Positions 32,922 through 41,745 of a DNA stretch of 64,000 nt are shown in pieces. Made by a program: the position numbers and the translations under genes. The notes under the pieces were generated by a model. That model did no database searches and was not told where the DNA came from. It saw only the letters and a list, made by a program, of their open reading frames with translations. Origin of the DNA: CAKTOF01 sp964523945 (lineage in GTDB: Bacteria; Bacillota; Clostridia; Oscillospirales; Oscillospiraceae); contig CAZGBU010000001.1 of the NCBI GenBank assembly GCA_964523945.1, positions 1-64,000 of the forward strand, given 5' to 3'. Every line of letters starts with the position of its first letter. Position 1 is the first letter of the stretch.

Positions 32922-33200
32922 TTATTCCAGTTCTTCCTCGTCGTCAGCTTCGCAGAACAGCTCGTAGACAGCTTCCAGCTCGCCCTCGTCCTCGACCGTG
33001 CAGAGGATCTCTTCGCCGTCGTCAAGCTCGACGCGCAGGATGCTGACCTCCAGCTCCTCCTGCTCATCTGCAGGGTCGGCGAGAGTTACAATCAGGTATT
33101 CCGCGCTGCTGTATTCCACGCGCCCGAGTACTTCGAGGTCGTAGTCATTGCCCTCGTCGTCTGTGATGGAGATATAATCGTCTCCGAACAGCTCACTCAT
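32922..33200 (-). CDS. DUF1292 family protein
   Basis: A 92-residue, very acidic protein. DDYISITDDEGNDYDLEVLGRVEY and YLIVTLADPADEQEELEVSILRVE-like strands, then EGELEAVYELFCE, match the DUF1292 (YrzB-like) family of small beta proteins in Firmicutes. Function unknown. GGAGGA precedes the start. No ruvX/alaS neighbour, its usual context, is adjacent here. Confidence 0.9.
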   Translation of the reverse strand: MSELFGDDYISITDDEGNDYDLEVLGRVEYSSAEYLIVTLADPADEQEELEVSILRVELDDGEEILCTVEDEGELEAVYELFCEADDEEELE

Positions 33201-33287
33201 GGTATGCGTCCTCCGTGCTTAGACTATCTGCATTGTAATGCGCGCGGCGGGGAAAATCAAGAGGTATTTTCAGACGGGATTCGTGCG

Positions 33288-33554
33288 TTACGAGCAAAAA
33301 TCCTCCCGCGCGCGGGTCAGTTCGTCGGCAGTGCCGCAATACACGCCGGCCGCGAGCGCTTCACGATCGGCCTGCTGCAGGGAGGAGACAGGCGTATCTG
33401 TCCGTTCGGCCAGGTGGCCGGTTGCGGCGTCGAAGATACAGACTGTTCCCCCGTCTGCGCGCAGGTACCAGCCGGCGCTGCCGCTGACGGGCGCCGCCAG
33501 TGCGGCGGCCAGCAGGAGAGCGGCAGTCCACTGCGCTGCATGTTGCCGTTTCAT
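33288..33554 (-). CDS. BofC C-terminal-like small secreted protein
   Basis: About 88 residues: an N-terminal signal peptide or anchor (MKRQHAAQWTAALLLAAALA), then GWYLRADGGTVCIFDAATGHLAERTD, TPVSSLQQADREALAAGVY and a final LTRAREDFCS. The pattern of strand pair, T-x-(I/T)-x-V-x-x-L and terminal acidic helix ending in C/Y-S resembles the C-terminal domain of BofC, which restrains SpoIVB signalling during Bacillus sporulation. The fit is from memory of the family. ATG 33554 has GGTGA 5 nt upstream; GTG 33563 and ATG 33560 are alternatives. Confidence 0.6.
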   Translation of the reverse strand: MKRQHAAQWTAALLLAAALAAPVSGSAGWYLRADGGTVCIFDAATGHLAERTDTPVSSLQQADREALAAGVYCGTADELTRAREDFCS

Positions 33555-33630
33555 TTGCATCACCGGATATAGTCTGCCGCGGGTGACGAAAAATATCAGC
33601 GGGAAATCAGTGGGAAAACATTGACAGGCA

Positions 33631-33639
33631 TGCTATAAT
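33631..33639 (+). promoter_or_regulatory. Extended -10 promoter of the PBP gene
   Basis: TGCTATAAT at 33631-33639. A TTGACA at 33621 is too close to serve this -10 but is 15 bp from a second possible -10, TAAAAT (33642-33647). Confidence 0.5.
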
Positions 33640-33710
33640 GATAAAATACAAGAGTATGCCATAGCGGGCTGTGCCCGCAATTTCAGTCTGTTCGGAAAGG
33701 CGGGAGGACG

Positions 33711-36268
33711 ATGGCAGAAGAACTCAGCCGCGGCCGCAGGGTGCGGCACGGGTTTGCCATAGCCGGAAAGATCATCGGAACCATGTTCCTTGTGGGGTTC
33801 CTGACGGTCCTGATTTTCCTGTGCATTTTTGTCGTCTATGTCAAGACGGATCTGGCGCCGCAGGCAGATTTTTCAATGGACGGCTTTTCACTCGACCAGA
33901 CGTCAGTGATCTATTATTATGACGACGATACCGGTTCCTACCAGGAGCTCCAGAAGCTCTATGGTTCGGAAAACCGAATCTGGGCGAGCTATGAGGAGAT
34001 CCCAACGGATCTGATTTTTGCGTGTATTTCCATCGAGGACAGGCGCTTCCTGGATCATAAGGGCGTCGACTGGCTGCGCACGATCCGGGCTTCATTGAAT
34101 ATGTTCCTGGGCGGTTCTACGACGTATGGCGCGTCAACCATTACCCAGCAGCTCATCAAGAACCTGACGGGAAACGAAGAGGTTACGGTGCGGCGCAAGC
34201 TTGTTGAGATTCTCAGTGCGCTTGAGTTTGAAGAGAACCACTCAAAGGAGGACATCCTGGAGTGGTATCTCAACACGATCTATCTCGGCGAGGGGTGCTA
34301 CGGTGTCAAATCGGCCGCCGAGGTCTATTTTGGCAAGAGCCTGTCCGAGCTGACGACGGCAGAATGCGCCAGTCTGATTGCGATCACCAACAACCCGTCG
34401 ATCTACGACCCGTATATCAACGAGGACCGGAACATCGAACGCCAGCGCCTGATTCTGTATGAAATGTTCGATCAGGGTTATATCGACCGGTCGGAATACG
34501 AGGCCGCGCTCGACCAGGAACTGGTGTTCACCAATACCTCCGGCGAGGATGATGACGCCGACGGCGACAGCGAGTACTATTCCTATTTTGTGGATCAGGT
34601 CATCCGGGATGTCGTTTCGGACATGATGGAGCAGACCGGTTATGACTATAATGTCGTCTACCAGATGGTCCTCTCCGGCGGTTACTCCATTTATGCCACG
34701 ATTGATCCGGATGTGCAGGCGGCAGTCGACGAAATCTACACCGATCTGAGCAATATTCCGGATACCGAGAGCTACCAGCAGCTCCAGTCCGGCATTGTGA
34801 TCATCGACAACGAGACCGGCGATGTGGTTGCGCTCGCGGGCGGCGTCGGCGAAAAAACCGGCAGCCTGACGTATTCGCGTGCAACGCAGAGCACACTTTC
34901 TCCCGGCTCATGCATCAAGCCGCTGTCGGTCTACGCGCCGGCGCTAGACCTCGGGATCATTACGCCCATCACGGTTTACGACGACACGCCATATTCGTTT
35001 ACGGACACCTCTACCTGGCCGCGCAACGAGGATCGGACCTATCGCGGCCTGATGACGGTCTCCGAAGCGCTGGAGCGCTCGACGAACACCATTGCGGTCA
35101 AGATCTGTGACGATGTCGGTGTGGAATACGCCTATACCTTTGCGAAAGAACAGCTTGGGCTCTCCACGCTGGTGTCTGAACGCACAATCGGCGATCAGGT
35201 GTACACTGATGTCGACCTCGCGCCGATGGCGCTCGGAGGGCTGACCAACGGTGTTACGGTCAAGGCAATGGCTGCGGCCTATGCAACTTTCGCCAACAAC
35301 GGCACCTACCGGGAAGCGCGCACCTATACGCAGGTGCTCGACCAGAGCGGCAATGTCATTCTCGACAACACGCAGGAGACACACACGGCTGTCAAGGAAC
35401 TGACGGCGTGGTATCTGACCAATATGCTTGTCGGCGTCGTGGAGAATGGCACCGGTACCGGCGCGCAGCTCGACGGCATTGACGTCGCCGGTAAAACCGG
35501 TACGACCACCTCGGACTATGACCGCTGGTTCTGTGGCTACACACCATATTATACTGCGTCCGTCTGGGTCGGCTATGACGATCCGGAGGAGGTTATCCTG
35601 ACCGATACGACCGAGAATCCGGCCGTCACGCTCTGGCGGAAAGTAATGGAGCTGGTACACGAGGATAAAGCGGATCGCAGCTTCCAGCAGCCGTCCAATA
35701 TTGTCGAATGCACATACTGTGCCGACAGCGGTATGCTTGCAGGCCCCTGGTGCCAGCAGGATATCCGCGGCGACCGCACGCGCACTGCGCTGGTCAGCAT
35801 CTACGATGTACCGACTGAGACATGCACCACACATGTCGCCGGGGAGATCTGCGACGAATCCGGCCACCTGGTCAACGAATACTGTGCCGGCGTGCCGGGC
35901 AATACGACCCACTTTGTCGGCATGATCAGCGTCGCGCGCTATTTCCCGGTGCCAAACGTCGTTGTCGCCGACCAGCAGTATAATGTCGATACAGACAATG
36001 CGCCGCTGGGCTTCTATGTGTGTCAGAGCACAACGGGTGACCCGATCAATCTGACGTGCTATCTGCACAACGAAACCAGTATTCCCGAGCCGGAACCGGA
36101 TCCGGAGGAAGAACCGGATCCGGANNNNNNNNNNNNNNNNNNNNNNNNNNNNNNNNNNNNNNNNNNNNNNNNNNNNNNNNNNNNNNNNNNNNNNNNNNNN
36201 NNNNNNNNNNNNNNNNNNNNNNNNCGGATCCGGACGTGACAACCGACCCCGATCTCGAGGGGTGGTAG
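33711..36268 (+). CDS. Class A penicillin-binding protein (transglycosylase/transpeptidase)
   Basis: A bifunctional peptidoglycan synthase of about 815 residues after gap closure. A cytoplasmic basic start and membrane helix (about 20-43) precede the GT51 domain, with catalytic E109 in SIEDRRF and ASTITQQLIKN. The transpeptidase domain has the SxxK nucleophile S400 (PGSCIKP, with Cys-Ile instead of the usual Thr-Phe), the STN triad (ERSTNTIA) and KTGT. A cysteine-bearing region follows, then an acidic Pro/Glu/Asp tail. Joining the identical 10-bp flanks of the N-run gives a tail ending DPDVTTDPDLEGW and TAG at 36266. GGGAGGA precedes the start. Confidence 0.93.
36125..36224. other. 100-N gap in the PBP tail with identical 10-bp flanks
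   Basis: CGGATCCGGA is at both edges (36115-36124 and 36225-36234). The tail is a Pro-Asp-Glu repeat, so the join may be a collapsed tandem repeat; the real repeat number is uncertain. Confidence 0.95.
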
Positions 36269-36304
36269 ACAGCTTGAGAAAGAGAATGGAGTTTGAACGT
36301 CGGT

Positions 36305-37165
36305 ATGTGGATTGCAGATCAGTGGAACGACTATGAGGTGATCGACTGCACCGGCGGCGAGAAGCTCGAGCGGTGGGGCGACTATCTGCTTGTGCGGCCT
36401 GATCCGCAGGTGATCTGGCAGACGCCGCGGCGCGACCCGCGATGGAAGACGTATGACGCGCGCTACGCGCGTTCTTCCTCCGGCGGCGGCCGCTGGTCGG
36501 CCAACAGGCTGCCGGAGCGATGGACGATTGGATATCGCAATCTGGTGTTCAACGTCAAGCCGATGAACTTCAAGCATACCGGTATTTTCCCGGAGCAGGC
36601 GGCCAACTGGGACTTTATTGATGAGACGGTCCGCGCAGCCGGGCGTCCTGTCAGTGTGCTCAATCTGTTTGCCTATACTGGCGGCGCCACGGTTGCAGCT
36701 GCCGCAGCCGGCGCGTCAGTCTGCCATGTTGACGCGGCCAGGGGGATGGTGGCATGGGCCAAGGAAAACGCGGCTGCATCCGGCCTTTCCGACCGGCCGA
36801 TCCGCTGGATTGTCGACGACTGTGCCAAATTTGTCGAGCGGGAGATCCGCCGCGGCCGGCGTTACGACGCGATCATTATGGACCCGCCGTCCTATGGGCG
36901 AGGCCCCTCCGGCGAGGTCTGGAAGCTGGAAAAGGATTTATATCCGTTTGTAGAGCTGACAAGCCGCGTGCTTTCGGACGAGCCGCTGTTTGTCATCATC
37001 AACTCCTACACGACGGGATTGGCCCCGTCGGTGGTGGGATATCTGCTTGATGCGGTTTTTACCGCGCGTTTTGGCGGCGCGTCGGTGTGCGGTGAGCTGG
37101 GACTGCCGGTTACAGCGAGCGGCCTGACGCTGCCGTGCGGCAGTACAGGACGATGGGTGAGGTGA
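36305..37165 (+). CDS. Class I SAM-dependent methyltransferase, RlmI-like
   Basis: A ~286-residue enzyme. The Rossmann motif is LNLFAYTGGATVAAAAAGA, followed by HVDAARGMVAWAKENAAASG and the catalytic DPPSYGRG, an NPPY-like motif of the RlmI/RlmK class of 23S rRNA cytosine-5 methyltransferases. It lacks the N-terminal PUA domain of E. coli RlmI. The start is uncertain: ATG 36305 is preferred, TTG 36293 sits almost on the GGAG. It ends 5 bp before ecfA1. Confidence 0.87.
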   Translation: MWIADQWNDYEVIDCTGGEKLERWGDYLLVRPDPQVIWQTPRRDPRWKTYDARYARSSSGGGRWSANRLPERWTIGYRNLVFNVKPMNFKHTGIFPEQAANWDFIDETVRAAGRPVSVLNLFAYTGGATVAAAAAGASVCHVDAARGMVAWAKENAAASGLSDRPIRWIVDDCAKFVEREIRRGRRYDAIIMDPPSYGRGPSGEVWKLEKDLYPFVELTSRVLSDEPLFVIINSYTTGLAPSVVGYLLDAVFTARFGGASVCGELGLPVTASGLTLPCGSTGRWVR

Positions 37166-37170
37166 GAGCA

Positions 37171-38028
37171 ATGGAACCGGTAATTCGAGCAGAGAATCTG
37201 ACTTTTGCCTACCCCGTCGACGCAGAGGACGGCGCGCTGGCCATTCCGGTTTTTGAAAACCTGGATCTGACGGTGGACGACGGCTCGTTTGTTGTGATCC
37301 TCGGCCATAACGGCAGCGGAAAATCGACGTTGGCCAAGCACTTCAACGCGGTTCTGCTGCCAACGGGTGGTACCATGTGGGTGTACGGCGTTGACACTGC
37401 TGACGAAAAGCGCGTGCTCGACGTGCGCCGCACAGTTGGTATGGTATTTCAGAATCCAGACAATCAGATTGTGGCCAACGTGGTTGAGGAGGATGTTGCA
37501 TTTGCACCGGAGAATCTCGGCGTAGCGCCGGCGGAGATCCGGCAGCGGGTCGACGATGCGCTTGCGGCGGTTGATATGACGGAATACGCGATGCATGCGC
37601 CGCATCTGCTCTCCGGCGGGCAGAAGCAGCGTGTGGCCATTGCCGGCGTGATCGCCATGCAGCCGAAATGCATTGTGCTCGACGAGCCGACTGCTATGCT
37701 GGACCCGCGCGGCCGGCGAGAGGTGATTGAGGCGGTGACACGGCTCAACCGCGAGCAGGGCGTGACGGTTGTGCTGATTACGCACCATATGCGCGAGGCG
37801 ATTGAAGCGGACCGCGTCGTCATCATGTCAGACGGAAAACTGATCGCTGACGGCACGCCTGTGGAGGTGTTCTCCCAGGTGGAGCTGCTTGAGCGCGCGC
37901 AGCTTACCGTGCCGGACACGACGCGCCTTTTGTGCGAGCTCAACCGCGCCGGTTTTCAACTGCCGCTCTCGGCGTTGTCGGTCGAGGACTGCGCGCAGGC
38001 GATTTTTCGGGCTGTGCGGCCCAGTTGA
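37171..38028 (+). CDS. ecfA1: ECF transporter ATPase EcfA1
   Basis: A 285-residue ATPase with Walker A GHNGSGKST, Q-loop FQNPDNQIVA, signature LSGGQKQRVAIAGVIAM and Walker B IVLDEPTAMLD. FQNPDNQ with the C-terminal helical extension is typical of the EcfA pair. Together with EcfA2 and EcfT it forms the energising module shared by vitamin and metal S components. No S component gene is nearby, so this is a group II module. GAGGTGA precedes ATG 37171. Confidence 0.94.
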   Translation: MEPVIRAENLTFAYPVDAEDGALAIPVFENLDLTVDDGSFVVILGHNGSGKSTLAKHFNAVLLPTGGTMWVYGVDTADEKRVLDVRRTVGMVFQNPDNQIVANVVEEDVAFAPENLGVAPAEIRQRVDDALAAVDMTEYAMHAPHLLSGGQKQRVAIAGVIAMQPKCIVLDEPTAMLDPRGRREVIEAVTRLNREQGVTVVLITHHMREAIEADRVVIMSDGKLIADGTPVEVFSQVELLERAQLTVPDTTRLLCELNRAGFQLPLSALSVEDCAQAIFRAVRPS

Positions 38029-38047
38029 ACGGTTCGGGGGAGACAGA

Positions 38048-38911
38048 GTGGCACCGATTTTACAGACAAAGAATCTGACGCACATTTACAGCGCGGGAAC
38101 GCCGTTTGAGCAGTATGCGCTGCGCGAGGTCAATTTTTCCGCTGAGCGCGGAGAGTTCCTCGGCATCATTGGTCATACCGGTTCAGGCAAGTCGACGCTG
38201 ATGCAGCATCTCAACGGCCTGCTCGCGCCGACGTCCGGGCAGGTGCTGTTTGACGGGCAGGATATTTTTCAATCCAAAGCGTTCACCCGATCGATCCGCT
38301 TTCGGGTCGGGCTGGTGTTCCAGTACCCGGAGTACCAGCTCTTTGAGGAGACAGTGCGGCGGGATATCGCATTTGGGCCGAAGAACATGGGGCTTGACGA
38401 GCAGGAAATCGAACGGCGCGTGGAGCGTGCGGCCGGCTTCGTCGGCCTGCCGGAGGAACTGCTCGACAAGTCTCCGTTCGACCTGTCCGGCGGACAGAAG
38501 CGCCGCGCGGCCATCGCCGGCGTGATCGCGATGGAGCCGGATGTGCTGATTCTCGACGAGCCGACAGCCGGACTTGACCCGGTTGGCAGCGAGAGCGTCC
38601 TGCGCAACATCCGCGACTACCAGAAAGCCGTCGGCGCAACGATCATCATGGTGACGCACTCGATGGAGGAAGTTGCCGAAATGGCCGACCGCCTTGTCGT
38701 GATGAACCAGGGGCAGATTGCCATGCAGGGCACCCCGCGCGAGGTGTTTGCCCACGCGGAGGAGCTGACCTGGATTGGATTGGATGTGCCGATGGTGACG
38801 TCGGTGCTGCTCCGGCTCGGTGCGCTGGGGCTGCCGGTTGATCCTTCGTGCTTTACGATTGAGCAGGCGCGCGATGCGATCCTGGCGTGCAGGGAGGGCG
38901 GCGCATGCTGA
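38048..38911 (+). CDS. ecfA2: ECF transporter ATPase EcfA2
   Basis: A 287-residue partner of EcfA1: Walker A GHTGSGKST, Q-loop FQYPEYQLFEE, signature LSGGQKRRAAIAGVIAM, Walker B LILDEPTAGLD. FQYPEYQLF is characteristic of EcfA2. GTG 38048 with GGGGGAGA is chosen; 19 bp separate it from ecfA1 and the stop overlaps ecfT. Confidence 0.94.
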   Translation: MAPILQTKNLTHIYSAGTPFEQYALREVNFSAERGEFLGIIGHTGSGKSTLMQHLNGLLAPTSGQVLFDGQDIFQSKAFTRSIRFRVGLVFQYPEYQLFEETVRRDIAFGPKNMGLDEQEIERRVERAAGFVGLPEELLDKSPFDLSGGQKRRAAIAGVIAMEPDVLILDEPTAGLDPVGSESVLRNIRDYQKAVGATIIMVTHSMEEVAEMADRLVVMNQGQIAMQGTPREVFAHAEELTWIGLDVPMVTSVLLRLGALGLPVDPSCFTIEQARDAILACREGGAC

Positions 38912-39711
38912 AAGATATCACGCTCGGCCAGTACTTCCCGGGCGATACGCCGATCCACCGCCTTGATCCGCGCACGAAGCTGATTGCAGTCATTGTCTAT
39001 ATCGTGGCACTGTTCCTGGCGGAGTGGTTTGTCTCCTACGGGCTGGTGCTGGCATTTTTGGGCTGCAGCATCGCCATCTCCCGGATCCGGCTGAAGACAA
39101 TGCTGCGCGGGCTCAAGCCGCTGATTATCATCATTATTATCACCGCGGTGCTCAACCTGCTCTATACGGGCGGAGAGCATGAGATTGCCTCGTTCTGGAT
39201 CTTTCATATTACGCTCGAAGGCATCCAGACTGCATTTTTCATGGTCATTCGGATCATCATGCTGGTGATGGGGACATTCCTTCTGACTTACACGACCTCG
39301 CCGATCGCATTGACGGATGGAATTGAAAGCCTGCTTGGTCCGCTCAAAAAGATCCATGTGCCAGTGCATGAGCTGGCCATGATCATGTCGATTGCGCTGC
39401 GTTTTATTCCAACACTGATCGAGGAGACCGATAAGATTATCTCGGCGCAGAAAGCGCGCGGTGCAGATTTTGAGACCGGCGGCCTGATCCGCCGCGCCAA
39501 GGCGCTGATCCCGGTGCTGGTGCCGCTGTTTATCAGCGCATTCCGCCGTGCCGATGAGCTGGCTACGGCGATGGAGTGCCGCTGCTACCACGGCGGCGAG
39601 GGGCGGACCCGGATGAAGCAGCTCTGTTACCAGGGACGCGACGCGCTGGCCGGCACAGTGTGTCTGGCGCTGCTCGGCAGTGTGATCACCCTGCGCCTGT
39701 TCGGCTTATAG
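38905..39711 (+). CDS. ecfT: ECF transporter transmembrane subunit EcfT
   Basis: A 268-residue protein beginning MLKDITLGQYFPGDTPIHRL, with five to six membrane helices. The coupling helix motif AQKARGADF (Ala-Arg-Gly) and the second motif (AMECRCYHGG) contact the two ATPases. GGGAGGG precedes ATG 38905, which overlaps the ecfA2 stop by 7 bp. Confidence 0.94.
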   Translation: MLKDITLGQYFPGDTPIHRLDPRTKLIAVIVYIVALFLAEWFVSYGLVLAFLGCSIAISRIRLKTMLRGLKPLIIIIIITAVLNLLYTGGEHEIASFWIFHITLEGIQTAFFMVIRIIMLVMGTFLLTYTTSPIALTDGIESLLGPLKKIHVPVHELAMIMSIALRFIPTLIEETDKIISAQKARGADFETGGLIRRAKALIPVLVPLFISAFRRADELATAMECRCYHGGEGRTRMKQLCYQGRDALAGTVCLALLGSVITLRLFGL

Positions 39712-39719
39712 GAGGCTTT

Positions 39720-40487
39720 ATGCGCAATCTCGCTTTGCAGCTGATGTATGACGGAACCGCCTATCATGGCTGGCAGGTTCAGAAAACCGAAGTCACCGTC
39801 TGTGAGACGCTCGAAAAGGCGTCCGCCGCAGTGGTGGGGCATCCGGTTCATATCACCGGCTGCGGCCGGACCGACGCCGGCGTCCACGCCAGGGTTTACA
39901 TCGCCAATTTTCGCACCGATTCGCGCATCCCGGCCGAACGGCTGCCGTATGCGCTCAATACGCATCTGCCCGGGGATATTGTTGTCTGCCGCGCGTGGGA
40001 TGTCCACGACGGGTTCAACGCCATCGGCTCGTGCGTGCGCAAGGAGTATACTTATCTGATCTATAATTCCCGTATTCGGGATCCATTCTATGTCAACCGC
40101 GCGTGGTTCTACCCGCGGCCGCTGGATGCGGCGCTGATGCAGCGCGCAGCACAGCAGTTTGTCGGCACGCACGATTTTGCTGCTGTCCGTTCGGTCGGCA
40201 CGGAGGTGAAGAGTACGGTGCGCACGGTGTATCACTGCACCGTGGCGCGCAATGAAAATATCATCGAGCTGCGCGTGTGTGCAAACGGGTTTTTATACAA
40301 TATGGCCCGGGCGATCACTGGCACCGTTGTCTACGCGGCAGAGGGCAAGATCGATCCGGACGGGATCGGCGCGCTGCTCGAAGCAGGCGACCGCACGGCC
40401 GCCGGGCCGACGGTGCCGCCGGGCGGACTGTATCTGTCGCAGCTCTGGTACGACGACGGGGAGGAGCGGTTCCATGTCGGACAGTAA
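39720..40487 (+). CDS. truA: tRNA pseudouridine(38-40) synthase TruA
   Basis: A 255-residue enzyme that makes pseudouridine at positions 38-40 of the tRNA anticodon arm. The catalytic aspartate is D52 in GCGRTDAGVHA. FRVCANGFLYNM-like (here LRVCANGFLYNMARAITG) and the N-terminal LQLMYDGTAYHGWQ are also present. GGAGG precedes ATG 39720, 8 bp past ecfT; the ecf-truA order is common in Firmicutes. Confidence 0.95.
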   Translation: MRNLALQLMYDGTAYHGWQVQKTEVTVCETLEKASAAVVGHPVHITGCGRTDAGVHARVYIANFRTDSRIPAERLPYALNTHLPGDIVVCRAWDVHDGFNAIGSCVRKEYTYLIYNSRIRDPFYVNRAWFYPRPLDAALMQRAAQQFVGTHDFAAVRSVGTEVKSTVRTVYHCTVARNENIIELRVCANGFLYNMARAITGTVVYAAEGKIDPDGIGALLEAGDRTAAGPTVPPGGLYLSQLWYDDGEERFHVGQ

Positions 40488-41649
40488 AATCACACGCATC
40501 TACCCCGATCGATCGCGCCGGAAGCGGAACCTTATTTTGCGGGTGCTCTCGCTGATTGTACTGGTTGCGCTGGTCATCGGCGCAGTGGCGCTGGTGCTGT
40601 TCTGGGATGATATGAGTCTGGACGGCCTGCGGCGCTTTATCAAATACCTGAATGTCTCGCAGTCGGAAGCTGACGGCCGCTTCTCCTATGACCAGCACAG
40701 CAGCAACGTCTATGTCGCCGCAGGCAGTGGTCTTGCGGTTGCGTCCGTCGGCGGGCTGACACTCTATGATGACAACGGTGATGCCCTCTACACCGTTTCG
40801 AGCGGTATGAGTTCGCCGGCCGTTTCCTCTGGTGATGATGTGACGATTGCCTATGACATCGGCGGCACATCGCTGCTTGCCGTCAGCGCCTCACACGGCG
40901 TCACGGCTGAGATTACAACGGGAGGCGCACTGCTCGACGCGGACATTTCCGCCGGCGATACAATCTGCTACTGCGCGGTCGAAGACGGGGTGCGAACCGT
41001 GCTCACCGTGCTGGACGACAGCCAGCAGGAGATCTATAAATGGCGCTCCTCGAGCAGCTATTTGACACCGTGCGCCGTGTCGGAAAACGGATCTCAGGCC
41101 GTGGCGGTCAGCATCGGGCAGTCGGCGCATACATATGAGAGTACGCTTTTGCTGTTTGACACCGCATCACAGGATGCGCCGGCATCGGTTTCGCTCGGCG
41201 ACCTGCTGGTGTATGATCTCGACTATGTGTCCGACACGGTCATCTGCGCCATCGGCGAGACGGAGGCGGTCTTTGTCCAGACGGACGGCACGCTGGCCGG
41301 CCGGTATGATTATTCCACCCGGTACCTGAAAGACTTTGCATTCGGCGGCGACGGATTTCTGGTACTGTCGCTGAATGAATATCAGGCGGGCAGCCGCTAT
41401 TCGATTGCTACGGTCGACGCTGCGACGCTCGAGGTGTGTGAAGTGTATATCGGCGCGGAGATCCTGAGCATTTCGGCGAGCGGCGGGTATCTGGCAGTTC
41501 TGACCGTCGACGGGCTGACCGTTTACACGGGCAGCCTGGAGCGCTATGCCGGTACAGCTGACACCGGCTCGGCCACGCGCGTGCTGATGCGCCCCGACGG
41601 TACGGCGCTGCTCCTTTCCGGCAGCACGGCGTCGCTGTTCATCCCGTAA
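40474..41649 (+). CDS. Membrane-anchored DUF5711-like protein
   Basis: A 391-residue protein. A basic cytoplasmic tail with YPDRSRRKRN precedes one membrane helix (about 22-46). The extracellular part consists of repeated four-stranded units (for example VYVAAGSGLAVASVGGLTLYD, TLLLFDTASQD, FLVLSLNEYQAGSRYSIA) that look like a beta-propeller of the DUF5711 type. Function unknown. GAGGAG precedes the start, which overlaps truA by 14 bp. It ends the ecf-truA operon. Confidence 0.8.
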   Translation: MSDSKITRIYPDRSRRKRNLILRVLSLIVLVALVIGAVALVLFWDDMSLDGLRRFIKYLNVSQSEADGRFSYDQHSSNVYVAAGSGLAVASVGGLTLYDDNGDALYTVSSGMSSPAVSSGDDVTIAYDIGGTSLLAVSASHGVTAEITTGGALLDADISAGDTICYCAVEDGVRTVLTVLDDSQQEIYKWRSSSSYLTPCAVSENGSQAVAVSIGQSAHTYESTLLLFDTASQDAPASVSLGDLLVYDLDYVSDTVICAIGETEAVFVQTDGTLAGRYDYSTRYLKDFAFGGDGFLVLSLNEYQAGSRYSIATVDAATLEVCEVYIGAEILSISASGGYLAVLTVDGLTVYTGSLERYAGTADTGSATRVLMRPDGTALLLSGSTASLFIP

Positions 41650-41657
41650 ATTGCCGT

Positions 41658-41686
41658 TTGCATTTTGATTGTGTTCTTGTTATACT
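41658..41686 (+). promoter_or_regulatory. Promoter of the clpE-like gene
   Basis: TTGCAT (41658-41663), 17-bp spacer, TATACT (41681-41686). No CtsR heptad repeat or CIRCE element is seen nearby. Confidence 0.7.
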
Positions 41687-41745
41687 GAAAACCAAACTTT
41701 CTGCCTCAATGGCAGGCCCACAGCAGTGTTTAAGGAGTTTTTGCC

